A stretch of DNA of 64,000 nt from CAYPTB01 sp964413535 (GTDB lineage Bacteria; Planctomycetota; UBA1135; GCA-002686595). The DNA is taken from assembly GCA_964413535.1 (NCBI GenBank), contig CAYPTB010000058.1, positions 1 through 64,000 of the forward strand. The letters run 5' to 3'. Below, in pieces: positions 1 to 7,954 of this stretch. Numbering within the stretch: the first letter of the stretch is position 1; every line of letters starts with the position of its first letter. The notes under the pieces are model-generated. The model did not search any database. It saw only the letters and a program-made list of their open reading frames with translations, and was not told the origin of the DNA. The position numbers and the translations under genes are program-made.

Positions 1-369
1 CTCCACCGGCACGCCGCTCTTCGGATCCTGGACGTGGCCGATGCGCCCGCCGAACTTCACGCCCGTGTGCTCGCGCGTGTTGACGAAGAAGATCTCGGCG
101 ATGAAGACGTTGCCGCCGGTGAAGCTGTCGACCAGGTTCGAGAGGAACGGCACGTTCGAGCTGTCGAGCGTGTGTCGCCCCGGCTTCAGCGTTCCGACCA
201 CCACGCCGTCGCGGAAGAAGACGGCGACTTCGTCGGCCTCGACCGTGAGTTGCGCCTTCATCGGGACCGTGCGGTCCGGGTGCTTCCAGACGACCTGCGA
301 TTTCGCGGCGTCGGGGCGCGCGACCATCATCTCCTGGACGCCGCGCTTGAACCAATCCACTAGTCCCAT
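1..369 (-). CDS. SPFH/Band-7 domain protein, YdjI-like (3' part off the window)
   Basis: The reverse-strand frame opens with ATG at 369 and runs without a stop off the left edge, giving 123 N-terminal residues. The protein begins MGLVDWFKRGVQEMM and continues with a pattern typical of the YdjI/'virion core protein' branch of SPFH proteins: a VVWKHPD segment, MKAQLTVEADEVAVFFRDG, the turn GTLKPGRHTL, and EIFFVNTREHTG. Family members are usually 300-350 aa, with a C-terminal zinc ribbon or tail that would lie outside the window. Known members sit at membranes and are often neighbours of phage-shock or tellurium-type stress genes; no such neighbour is visible here. The family call rests on recognised sequence pattern. 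The cellular role is unknown. Confidence 0.75.
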   Translation of the reverse strand, partial: MGLVDWFKRGVQEMMVARPDAAKSQVVWKHPDRTVPMKAQLTVEADEVAVFFRDGVVVGTLKPGRHTLDSSNVPFLSNLVDSFTGGNVFIAEIFFVNTREHTGVKFGGRIGHVQDPKSGVPVE

Positions 370-767
370 GTCGTCCCCCCTGCGAGAACCGGCGAATGAA
401 GGCGAAGAGCGTGAGCGAGGAAGATAGCCCTCGACACGATAGAGGCAACTTCCGAGATTCACCAGTCCTCGAGCCATGACGAGGCACGCCGGCCCGCCCG
501 AACGAACGTGGCAGCGGGAGAGCGAGAGCGCGATCACGGACGTCCGCTGGAAACACGTGCTGCTGCCGTCGGAGCGTGCGGTACCGGTTCCGCGCCAAGG
601 TCTTCACGGTGCTCGTGAACGGTCAGAGCGAGCTCTGCGCCGGCGAAGCGCCCTACAGCCGATTCAAGGTCGCCGGCTTCGTCTTGCTGCTCGTCGTGCT
701 GGCGTTCACGATCGTCGCCGCGAGCGGAGGCTTCTGAGCCGCCGACGCGCCGCACGCACCGATGGGT
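370..767. other. Intergenic stretch with no convincing gene
   Basis: About 400 bases lie between the SPFH gene start and the 3' end of the cation-efflux gene. The only coding hint is a short GTG-initiated frame at 576-737, listed separately. The promoter of the SPFH gene should lie in the left part, but no clear -35/-10 pair could be picked out. Confidence 0.5.
576..737 (+). CDS. Possible small membrane protein
   Basis: A 53-codon frame from GTG 576 to TGA 735-737 encodes a basic start (VRYRFRAKVF), a Cys-containing middle and a C-terminal hydrophobic helix (VAGFVLLLVVLAFTIVAA) that would make one membrane span. There is no in-frame ATG and only a weak purine stretch upstream. The case rests on the amphiphilic layout alone. 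It could be a chance open frame, or the 3' end of a gene that has lost its start. Low confidence. Confidence 0.25.
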   Translation: MRYRFRAKVFTVLVNGQSELCAGEAPYSRFKVAGFVLLLVVLAFTIVAASGGF

Positions 768-1718
768 TCAATCCGTCGGCCCGCTCACGCGCCCGGCTCC
801 CAACGCTTCGCGTTCGGGCTCGACGTGGATCTGCGTCAGGGAGCCGGGGACGGCTTCCGAGAGCGCGTTCTCCAACCGATCGCAGAGCGCGTGGGAGGCG
901 CGAACGGTCATCGAGCCGGGCACGACCAGGTGGAACTCGATGAACGTGCGGTCGGCCGAGCGTCGCGTGCGGAGGTCGTGCACTTCGATCGCCGCCTCGC
1001 CCAGGTGGGCTCGGACGACGTTGTGGACGTGCGCCACCTCCTCCGGCGGCAGCGCTTCGTCCATCAGTCCGCCCACCGATTCGCGCACGACCGCCCAGCC
1101 CGCGCGGATCACGTTGGCCGCCACGAAGATCGCCAGCAGCGGATCGAGCACCCACCAACTCGTGACCCAAGCGAGGCCGACCCCCAGCCACACGCCGACC
1201 GAGGTCACGACGTCCGCCCACAGGTGTCGGCCGTCCGCCACGAGAGCGGGAGAGCGCAGCGCGCGGCCGCGTCGAAGCAGGTGCCAGGCGAGCCAGGCGT
1301 TGGCGCCCGAGGCCAGCATCGAGACGGCGATGCCGGGGCCGAGCGCGACGATCGGCTCGACGTCGAAGAAGCGCTTCCAGGCTTCCACGGCGATCGCGCC
1401 CGCGGCGACGACGATCAGGATCCCTTCGAGCACCGCGGAGAAGTACTCGGCCTTGCCGTGGCCCCACGGATGGCCGCGGTCGGGCGGCTTCGAGGCGATG
1501 CGCAGCGCGATCACCGCCGCGCCGGCGGCTGCTACGTTGACCACCGACTCCATGGCGTCGGAGAAGAGCGCGACGGAGCCCGTGAGGTGCGCCGCGACCC
1601 ACTTCAGGGCGAGGACCAGGCAGCCCACGAGGAGCGAGAGCTTCGCGCTCTGCAGCGCTCCCGATCGGTCGTGCACCGCGACGATCCCTCCCACGCCCAG
1701 AGGATGCGCCGCGTCCAC
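768..1718 (-). CDS. Cation diffusion facilitator (CDF) family metal transporter
   Basis: A 316-aa inner-membrane protein of the CDF/FieF-like family, which exports divalent metals (Zn, Fe, Mn or Co) by proton antiport. Visible family marks are FSDAMESVVN in TM2, the HPWGHGKAEYF loop after it, six predicted hydrophobic helices, HLWADVVTS in TM5 (an HxxxD metal-site half), and a C-terminal cytoplasmic domain with EVHDLRTR and FIEFHLVVPG, ending in a His-containing tail. The TM2 site reads DxxES rather than the DxxxD of E. coli FieF, a variant seen in many environmental CDFs, so the substrate cannot be assigned. ATG 1718 is the only good start. The gene follows proS on the same strand with a gap of about 87 bp. 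Confidence 0.9.
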   Translation of the reverse strand: MDAAHPLGVGGIVAVHDRSGALQSAKLSLLVGCLVLALKWVAAHLTGSVALFSDAMESVVNVAAAGAAVIALRIASKPPDRGHPWGHGKAEYFSAVLEGILIVVAAGAIAVEAWKRFFDVEPIVALGPGIAVSMLASGANAWLAWHLLRRGRALRSPALVADGRHLWADVVTSVGVWLGVGLAWVTSWWVLDPLLAIFVAANVIRAGWAVVRESVGGLMDEALPPEEVAHVHNVVRAHLGEAAIEVHDLRTRRSADRTFIEFHLVVPGSMTVRASHALCDRLENALSEAVPGSLTQIHVEPEREALGAGRVSGPTD

Positions 1719-1805
1719 GCGCCCCTCCTAGTGTCCCGAACCAGAAGTTCGCAAACGAAATCGAGCCGCCTGCGGCTCCCTGGCCGCGTTGCGCCTCCTC
1801 CGACG

Positions 1806-3278
1806 CTAGTAGTTCTTCGCGAACAGCACCCGTTGGCCGCTCGGCGCGCCGGTCTTGATGCACCGGCCCTTCTCCGGCCCCGGCCCGTCGGCGGGGTAGG
1901 GGATGCAGCGAATGGTGGCCTTCGTGGCTTCCTTGATGGCGAGCTCGGTCGCCGTCGTCCCGTCCCAGTGGGCGTAAACGAACTTCGAGCCCCCGTCGGC
2001 GAAGACCTCCTCGAACTCCTTCCAGGAGTCGACGTGGATCGTGTCGGCCTCGAGCCGACGCTTCGCGCGGTCGAGCAGCATGGCCTGGAACTCGTCGAGC
2101 ACCTTGCCGATCGACACGCCCAGGTCCTGCATCGGGAGCGTTTCCTTGACGGGCTTCCCGCGCTCGTCGACGGGGGAGACGCGGCGCTTCACGAGCACGC
2201 TCTTCGCTTCGAGGTCGCGCGGCCCGAGCTCGATGCGCACGGGCACACCCTTGCGCTCCCAATCGTAGTACTTCGCGCCGGGCTTGATCCCCTCGCGCGC
2301 GTCGACCTCGACGCAGAGGTCGTCGTCGCGCAGGCTCGCCGCGACCTTGCCCGCCGCCTCGAGCACCGCCGCCCGCTCCTCGTCCGTGCGGTAGATCGGC
2401 ACGACGACGACGTGGATCGGCGCGACGCGCGGGGGCAGCACGAGCCCCTCGTCGTCCGAGTGCGCCATGACGAGCGCGCCCACGAGCCGCGTCGAGGCGC
2501 CCCAGGACGTCTGCCACACGTACTCGCGCTCGCCCTTCTCGTTCTGGAACGCCACGTCGAAGGCCTTGCCGAAGTTCTGGCCCAGGTCGTGGCTCGTGCC
2601 GCACTGCAAGGCCTTCCCGTCCTGCATCATCGCCTCGATCGTGCGCGTCTCGATCGCGCCCGCGAAGCGCTCGTTCTCCGTCTTGATCCCGCGGATGACC
2701 GGCAGTGCGATCAGGTCGTTGCAGAAGTCGCGATAGACGTCGAGCATGCGCTCCACCTCCTCGCGCGACTCTTCGTGCGTGGCGTGCGCGGTGTGGCCTT
2801 CCTGCCAGTAGAACTCGCCCGTGCGCAGGAACAGCCGCGTGCGCAGCTCCCAGCGCATGACGTTGCCCCACTGGTTGATGAGCAACGGCAGGTCGCGCCA
2901 GGAGCCGATCCACTTCGAGAAGAAGTGCCCGATGATCGTCTCGGAGGTCGGCCGGATGACATAGGGCTCCTCGAGCTCCTTCCCGCCCGCGTGCGTGACG
3001 ACCGCGAGCTCCGGCGCGAAACCCTCCACGTGCTGCGCCTCCTTCTGGATGAAGCTCATCGGGATGAGCAGCGGGAAGGCGGCGTTCTTGTGCCCCGTGG
3101 CCTTGAAGCGCCGGTCGAGGTCCTTCTGGATCGCCTCCCAGATCGCCCAGCCGTGCGGCCGCACCACCATGCAGCCCTTCACGACGCCGGCGACTTCGGC
3201 GAGCTCCGCCTGGGCGATGACGTCCTGGTACCACTGGGCATAGTCCAGGTCGCGCGGGGTGATGACTCTCTCGGGCAT
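1806..3278 (-). CDS. proS: Prolyl-tRNA synthetase, short (type 3, archaeal/eukaryotic-like) form
   Basis: Charges tRNA-Pro with proline in the cytosol. The start at ATG 3278 (MPERVITPRDLDYAQWYQ) is preceded by AGAGGA and gives 490 aa; longer in-frame starts exist but add an arginine-rich tail without homology. Class II signatures are visible: the motif-1/TxE region PYVIRPTSETIIGHFFSKW, motif 2 around RTRLFLRTGEFYWQEGH, and motif 3 near LVGALVMAHSDDEGLVLPP. The bacterial editing (INS) insertion is absent. The C-terminus ends RCIKTGAPSGQRVLFAKNY, with the terminal tyrosine characteristic of archaeal/eukaryotic-type ProRS. This short form occurs in a minority of bacteria, including several planctomycetes. 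Confidence 0.96.
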   Translation of the reverse strand: MPERVITPRDLDYAQWYQDVIAQAELAEVAGVVKGCMVVRPHGWAIWEAIQKDLDRRFKATGHKNAAFPLLIPMSFIQKEAQHVEGFAPELAVVTHAGGKELEEPYVIRPTSETIIGHFFSKWIGSWRDLPLLINQWGNVMRWELRTRLFLRTGEFYWQEGHTAHATHEESREEVERMLDVYRDFCNDLIALPVIRGIKTENERFAGAIETRTIEAMMQDGKALQCGTSHDLGQNFGKAFDVAFQNEKGEREYVWQTSWGASTRLVGALVMAHSDDEGLVLPPRVAPIHVVVVPIYRTDEERAAVLEAAGKVAASLRDDDLCVEVDAREGIKPGAKYYDWERKGVPVRIELGPRDLEAKSVLVKRRVSPVDERGKPVKETLPMQDLGVSIGKVLDEFQAMLLDRAKRRLEADTIHVDSWKEFEEVFADGGSKFVYAHWDGTTATELAIKEATKATIRCIPYPADGPGPEKGRCIKTGAPSGQRVLFAKNY

Positions 3279-3473
3279 GGGTCCTCTCCGAAGCCGTGGA
3301 AGGGCGGCAGAGTAAGGGAGGTCCACGGCCAGGGCCATGCACGGGCCGATGCCGCTGCGGAACGGGGCCCGGGGTCGGGGCCTTGCACCCACGCCGTCCT
3401 GTTATAAAGGAGGGTCGTACCTGCTACCGAGATACCGAAACAACCGAGATCCCCGACCCGAGAGCCAACCGCC

Positions 3474-4004
3474 GTGAAGCAATCCTCCGTCAGCGCCGAC
3501 ATGACCATGGAGCAGATCCTGGGCGAAATCCCCTCCGCGCAGCGGGCGCTGTTCCAGCGCTATCACATCGGGGGATGCTCGTCGTGCGGATTCCAGCCCA
3601 CCGACACGCTGGCGCGCGTCTGCAAGGACCACAACATCCTCGACGTGAACGAGGTCGTCTCCTTCCTCCAGGAGGCGCACGAGCTCGACCAGCGCATGCA
3701 GCTCGAACCGGCGCTGGTACAGAGCTGGATCGACGCCGGCGAGAAGTTCTCGTTCATCGACGTGCGCGGGGAGGAAGACCTCGCGGCGGGCGAGTTCGGG
3801 CCGGCCGAGCCGATGGACTACGACGATTCGGAGCGCTACATGGGCCTCCCGAAGGACCACAAGATCGTCTTCGCCTGCATGGACGGCGACCGGGCGCTCA
3901 ACGTCGCCGCCTACTTCCGCGGCCACGGCTTCACCGAGGTCTACTGCCTGCGCGGCGGCATCAACGCGTGGCGCGCGAAGTTCGGCACCCCCGTCCGCCG
4001 CTAG
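3474..4004 (+). CDS. DUF1858-like plus rhodanese domain protein
   Basis: A 176-aa cytosolic protein in two parts. Residues 8-55 resemble the DUF1858/ScdA-N type helical domain (MTMEQILGEIPSAQRALF, then HIGGCSSCGFQ with a CSSC pair). Residues 75-175 form a rhodanese domain: FIDVRGEEDL, then the active-site loop FACMDGDRALNVAA with the CxxGxR-type cysteine, then LRGGINAWRAKFG. Such proteins handle sulfane sulfur or Fe-S/NO-related chemistry, and the CSSC motif may bind a metal. GTG 3474 is used as start; ATG 3501 is an alternative, and neither has a strong ribosome-binding site. It overlaps no gene and is followed 41 bp later by a DUF488 gene on the same strand. Confidence 0.85.
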   Translation: MKQSSVSADMTMEQILGEIPSAQRALFQRYHIGGCSSCGFQPTDTLARVCKDHNILDVNEVVSFLQEAHELDQRMQLEPALVQSWIDAGEKFSFIDVRGEEDLAAGEFGPAEPMDYDDSERYMGLPKDHKIVFACMDGDRALNVAAYFRGHGFTEVYCLRGGINAWRAKFGTPVRR

Positions 4005-4045
4005 CTTCGTCCGCAGCGGAGCCCGCGCCGTCCGACGCAGGGCCC

Positions 4046-4597
4046 GTGGACGTGGTCCGCGTCTTCAGCGCCGGGCACTCGAACCGGAGCCTCGCGGAGT
4101 TCCTCGACCTGCTGCAGCCGCGCGCGATCGAGCTCCTCGTCGACGGGCGGCGCTTCCCCGTCTCCCGCCGCCATCCGCACTTCGGGCGCGAGCGCCTCGA
4201 GCACAGCCTCGCGGCGCAGGGCATCGCGTACGCCCACGAGCCCGAGCTCGGCGGGCACCGCGCTCCCGATCCCGCCTCGCGCAACACCGCCTGGAGGAAC
4301 GCCGCCCTACGCGGCTACGCGGACCGCATCGGCGAGCCCGCCTTCCGGGCCGCTCTGGATCGGCTCGTCGAGCGCGCGCGGCGCGGACGCACCTGCGTCC
4401 TGTGCGCCGAGGCCGAGCCCGAGCATTGTCATCGCCGCATCCTGGCCGACGTGCTCGCGAGCCTGGGCTGCGAGGTCGTGCACCTCGTCCGGGCGGGCGA
4501 GGAGCGCGCGCACGCGCTGCACCGAGCCGCGCTCGTCCTCGCTCCGGGAACCGTCGTCTATCCGGCCGGCGGCGCCGCGCAGCGCGAGCTCTTCTGA
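4046..4597 (+). CDS. DUF488 family protein
   Basis: The 183-aa product shows the DUF488 layout: FSAGHSNRSLAEFLDLL at the N-terminus, LLVDGRRFPVSRRHPHF in place of the usual LvDVR-P-S segment, then YAHEPELGGHR, and near the C-terminus VLCAEAEPEHCHRRILADVL. This matches the conserved lc-E-p--CHR core of the family. Biochemical function is not established for most members. The GTG at 4046 is the best start, because no ATG lies between the upstream stop and the conserved region. The 41-bp gap to the rhodanese gene suggests co-transcription. That is consistent with a shared sulfur-redox role, but this is inference. Confidence 0.85.
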   Translation: MDVVRVFSAGHSNRSLAEFLDLLQPRAIELLVDGRRFPVSRRHPHFGRERLEHSLAAQGIAYAHEPELGGHRAPDPASRNTAWRNAALRGYADRIGEPAFRAALDRLVERARRGRTCVLCAEAEPEHCHRRILADVLASLGCEVVHLVRAGEERAHALHRAALVLAPGTVVYPAGGAAQRELF

Positions 4598-4912
4598 GCG
4601 CGGGGGCTTTTCCGATCAGATTTGTGTAAGGCGTGGTAGCGACGCGAGTCTGCGCGCGAGCTCGAGCGTCCGTCGCTCTGTGGGTGAACCCGTCCCCGGG
4701 CGTCGAGAGCGCCGGTTGCGCCCACGGTTGCGGGGAGTGCTCGCGCCGATTCGCGCGACGAACTGCGAAAACTCGTTGCATCGGAGTGCGGTGTCTCGGA
4801 CCTGAGACTGAAGCGCGGTGCGCTCGCGTCCGCACGCGATTGTCGACTGGAGGGACGCACCTAGAATCGCGCGCCAGCCTTCCGATTCGCACCGGAACAT
4901 CAAGGAGAAAAC
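4598..4912 (+). other. Intergenic region before the small secreted protein
   Basis: About 315 bases, less purine-balanced than the neighbouring genes. No conserved coding pattern is visible on either strand. It should carry the promoter of the gene at 4913, but no sigma consensus was convincing. Confidence 0.4.
4902..4907 (+). promoter_or_regulatory. Ribosome-binding site AAGGAG
   Basis: AAGGAG lies five bases before ATG 4913. It is one of the clearest Shine-Dalgarno sequences in the window and fixes the start of the secreted protein. Confidence 0.8.
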
Positions 4913-5305
4913 ATGAAAGCACTCGGCACTTCGATCCTCGTCTCCATCGTCCTGCTCGTGACCGCGTGGAGCGGACTCGGTTCGACCGCGGTCGCCGCGG
5001 AGACCGCGCGCGGCGCCGGAACGGGCAACTTGAGCGTCGCCACCGTGAACGCTGCCGGCAAGCCCGTCGCGGGCGCGCTCGTGAACGTCTTCGCGTCGGG
5101 CGGCGGCGCCGTCGCGTCCGGGACGACGAACGCGAATGGCAAGATCGTCTTCTCCGGTCTCGCCGCGGGCAGCTACGGCATCTTCGCCTCCAAGACGATG
5201 GTCGTGTCCGGCTTCCCGATCGCGATCTACGGCAGCGCCAACGCTACCGTGAAGGCGAACAAGACGACCGGCGTGATCGTGGCGCTCGTCAACTCCGCGC
5301 CCTGA
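4913..5305 (+). CDS. Small secreted CnaB/carboxypeptidase-regulatory-like protein
   Basis: A 130-aa protein with a signal peptide (MKALGTSILVSIVLLVTAW, likely cleaved near AVAA-ETA), followed by one beta-sandwich of the CnaB/transthyretin-like type. The core reads GNLSVATVNAAGKPVAGALV, then GTTNANGKIVFSGLAAGSYG, which is the standard G-x-PV-A-V ... T-d-nG-f-f-L-aG-Y pattern. It has no membrane anchor or sorting motif, so it is probably periplasmic or secreted. It sits immediately upstream of the sigma-CnaB fusion gene on the same strand (130-bp gap), so it may be functionally linked. The strong AAGGAG site supports the start. Confidence 0.75.
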   Translation: MKALGTSILVSIVLLVTAWSGLGSTAVAAETARGAGTGNLSVATVNAAGKPVAGALVNVFASGGGAVASGTTNANGKIVFSGLAAGSYGIFASKTMVVSGFPIAIYGSANATVKANKTTGVIVALVNSAP

Positions 5306-5435
5306 TCGGATCCGCGCTCCGTGCGATGCCGCGTCGCGCCATGCCCCGCGCGGCGCGGCGCGCACGGACTTCCGGCCGGCCGTTCGCCCCGAGGGTTGCG
5401 GAAACGGGCGCAACCGGAGATGACGGTTCCTTCCC

Positions 5436-7454
5436 ATGTCGCTCCCCTCCGAGATCCAAGAGCACCGCCGACGGCTCCTCGCGCTCGCCCGGCACCTCGT
5501 CTCCGATCTACACCGCGCCGAGGACCTCGTCCAGGACACCTATGTCTCGGCGCTCGAGCGCGGAGCCGCGGAGGAGCCCCTCGGTTGGGCGCGGTCGTGG
5601 CGGCGGATGCGCGAGACCCTGCGCCTCAAGGCGCGCGAAGCGTTCCGCCAGGAGGACCGGCGCAAGCGTCGCGAGCGCGCGGCCGCCGCGCGCGAGTGCG
5701 ACGAGTCGGGGGTGCCCGGCCGCGACGAGCCGACCTACCTCACGGCCATCGCCGAAGAGGTCGAGCGTCTGGAGGAACCGTATCGAACGACGCTCCGGCT
5801 GCGCTTCCTCGACGAGTGGCCGCCGCGCCGCATCGCGCGCGAGCTCGCCCTGCCGGTGCAGACGGTGTACTCGCGCATCGGTCGCGGTTCGGCGCTCCTG
5901 CGCGAGCGGCTCGAGCGCAGGTTGGGAGCGCTCGCGCCGCTCCTCTTGCTGGCGCGCGGCGCGCGAACGACGCCGCCACGTGCGCAGGGTGTTCGCCCGC
6001 CGCGCTTCGCCGTTGCCGCGGGCGCCGCGGTCGCTGCGGTCGCCGCCGGAACCGCGCTGTGGGTCGCCGCGGTCGATCCCGGCTCGCTCGATGGTGATCG
6101 AGCGGTCGCTGGGGCCTGGGACGTTGTCGCGCGGGCGCCCGATCTCGGGCCTGCCGCGCCGGTCCGGGTGCTCGCACCCATCGCCGTCGATCCGCTCGTC
6201 GCGCCGCCGCGAGCGGTGGACCCCGACCTGCAAGCGGGGCGCGTGGTCGACTCCACGGGTCGTCCCGTCGCGGGCGCGGAGGTGTCGTTCGAGCGCGGGA
6301 TCCTCGCGTTCCTGACGACTTCGGTGGAGCAGACCAGGTTCACCGCGCAGAGCGTGGAAGCTCGCACGACGAGCCGCGCCGACGGGAGTTTCGAGCTCGC
6401 GCTCTCGCGAACGGTGGAAGGCCGCGTGATCGCGCGGTCGTCCGGTCTCGCGCCGCTCGTGGCCGTGATGGTCCCCGTGCCGCTCGGCATCGAGTGCATC
6501 GAGCTCGTCGTGGCGCCGGCTGCTCGGCTCGGCGGCGTCGTGCTCGACCGAGAGCGCACCCCCGTGCGCGACGCCTACGTCGTCCTGCGCGCGCCCGCCG
6601 CGTTCCTGGCCGCGCTCGAGCACGAGGATCGCACTTGGCACGCGGGGGTCCACGCCGTGACGGACGCCGAGGGACGGTTCGCGCTCCAAGACGCTTGGGA
6701 TCTCCCCGGCTCGCGCGTCGAGCTCTACCGCTCCGACCTCACACGGCACCTCGTGCTCGCCGGCGGCGAACGCGAGCTAGAGCTCGTCGTCGAGGAACTG
6801 TGCGCCGACGGGGAGAGCCTGCGCGGCTACGTCGTGACACCCACGCTCGAGCCGATCGCCGGCGCGGGCGTGTTCGCGGGTCGCGAGAACCGCCGCTCGG
6901 CCGCGGACGGCTCGTTCGAGCTCCCGCTCGCCGCGCTCGAGGAACTCGATCGGATCTGGGCCGTCGCGCGCGGCTCGCTCCCGGTTGCGTACGACCTCCC
7001 GCGCCTCGCGAACGGGAGGCTCGACCTGCCGCCCGAGATCCTGGTCGAGATCGGCGAGCACGCGCTCGCGATCACGGGCACGGTGGTGGACTCCGACGGG
7101 CGCCCGATCCCGCGCGCGAGGGTCTGGTGCGCGGACCCGACGCCCTTCGCGCCCGACCTGACGGGAGGCGTGCTCGAGGTGTGGATCGCCGGCGAGAACG
7201 CGGGCGACCCCTACGTCGTGGCCGACGCCGGCGGCGCCTTCGTGCTGCCGCACCTCATGCGGCGCGCGTACCGAGTCGGCGCGCTCGAGCGCGCGACGTT
7301 GCGCTCGGTGGTGAGCGAGCCGATCGCCGCCGGCTCGCGGGACATCGTGCTGACGATCGCGACGGACGCCCCGCTCGAGCCCTTCGACGGCGTGGCGGTC
7401 GACGTCCACGGGGCGCCGCTCGCGGGCGTCACGCTCTCGCTCGAGCGCCCATGA
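5436..7454 (+). CDS. ECF sigma factor fused to a membrane segment and CnaB-like repeats
   Basis: The 672-aa frame has three parts. Residues 5-80 look like sigma region 2 (LLALARHLVSDLHRAEDLVQ then DTYVSALERG). Residues 100-165 look like region 4 (VERLEEPYRTTLRLRFLDEW, then RRIARELALPVQTVYSRIGRG, a helix-turn-helix). After a short linker, one hydrophobic helix near residues 190-211 (FAVAAGAAVAAVAAGTALWV) would anchor it in the membrane. The rest is a string of carboxypeptidase-regulatory/CnaB-like units, each with GxVvDs-GrPvaGA-v and a later ADGSFEL or DAEGRFAL strand. Family knowledge: planctomycetes are known to carry ECF factors with C-terminal extensions. The frame ends at TGA 7452-7454 inside a repeat whose second half continues in the -1 frame (next entry). 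Adding one C to the CCC at 7448-7450 would join them. Confidence 0.85.
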   Translation: MSLPSEIQEHRRRLLALARHLVSDLHRAEDLVQDTYVSALERGAAEEPLGWARSWRRMRETLRLKAREAFRQEDRRKRRERAAAARECDESGVPGRDEPTYLTAIAEEVERLEEPYRTTLRLRFLDEWPPRRIARELALPVQTVYSRIGRGSALLRERLERRLGALAPLLLLARGARTTPPRAQGVRPPRFAVAAGAAVAAVAAGTALWVAAVDPGSLDGDRAVAGAWDVVARAPDLGPAAPVRVLAPIAVDPLVAPPRAVDPDLQAGRVVDSTGRPVAGAEVSFERGILAFLTTSVEQTRFTAQSVEARTTSRADGSFELALSRTVEGRVIARSSGLAPLVAVMVPVPLGIECIELVVAPAARLGGVVLDRERTPVRDAYVVLRAPAAFLAALEHEDRTWHAGVHAVTDAEGRFALQDAWDLPGSRVELYRSDLTRHLVLAGGERELELVVEELCADGESLRGYVVTPTLEPIAGAGVFAGRENRRSAADGSFELPLAALEELDRIWAVARGSLPVAYDLPRLANGRLDLPPEILVEIGEHALAITGTVVDSDGRPIPRARVWCADPTPFAPDLTGGVLEVWIAGENAGDPYVVADAGGAFVLPHLMRRAYRVGALERATLRSVVSEPIAAGSRDIVLTIATDAPLEPFDGVAVDVHGAPLAGVTLSLERP

Positions 7455-7954
7455 GCCTGATCGAGTCGACGGAGGGCGGGCGCGCGCACCAGTTCGCCAT
7501 GCCGGGCGCCGTGGTCGTTACGGACGCCCTCGGACGCTTCGCCTTCGCGGCGGCGCCCGAGGATGGGTGCCTGCTGCGCGTCGGCGGCAAAGGCGTCTTC
7601 GACGGCGCCGCGCCGCTGCCCCGTGCGCGTCGCGGCGCGACCGTCGTCGTGCCGCGCGTTGCGCGCTTGCACGTGCGGGCGCACGGGCTCGGAGGCAATC
7701 GCCTCGACGTCCGTCTCCTCGACGCGAACGGCGAAGCGCTCGTCCTGCATCCCGCCGCCGACATGGACCTTTCGATCATGCTCCAGCCGCGTCGCTTCCT
7801 GTCGCTCGCGGACGGAACTTGCGAACTGCGGGTGCCCGACACGGGACGCACGCTCGTGCTCGAGAGCGAAGGCGTGGAGCTCGTCCGTCGCGCCGTGGAG
7901 CCCGTAGCCGGAGCGGTGGTCGTGGTCGGCTCGCGCCCGGAGCGAGCTCAGTAG
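7451..7954 (+). CDS. C-terminal continuation of the sigma-CnaB fusion in a shifted frame
   Basis: ATG 7451 overlaps the preceding TGA as ATGA and opens a 167-aa frame. Its first 45 residues (MSLIESTEGGRAHQF ... VVVTDALGRFAFAAAPEDG) supply the TDa-GrFaF half of a CnaB-like unit whose first half (VAVDVHGAPLAGVTLSLER) ends the upstream frame. A further unit follows and the protein ends near VVVVGSRPERAQ. It has no signal peptide, so it would not reach the same compartment if made separately. Three explanations fit: a one-base deletion in a C run (mutation or assembly error), programmed -1 frameshifting, or coupled re-initiation. The single-base explanation is the simplest. Its stop overlaps the end of the convergent prepilin gene by 7 bases. 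Confidence 0.7.
   Translation: MSLIESTEGGRAHQFAMPGAVVVTDALGRFAFAAAPEDGCLLRVGGKGVFDGAAPLPRARRGATVVVPRVARLHVRAHGLGGNRLDVRLLDANGEALVLHPAADMDLSIMLQPRRFLSLADGTCELRVPDTGRTLVLESEGVELVRRAVEPVAGAVVVVGSRPERAQ

Noticed and set aside
762..3407. Long plus-strand frame opposite the CDF and proS genes
   Set aside because: It mirrors two well-supported minus-strand genes and has no family pattern of its own.
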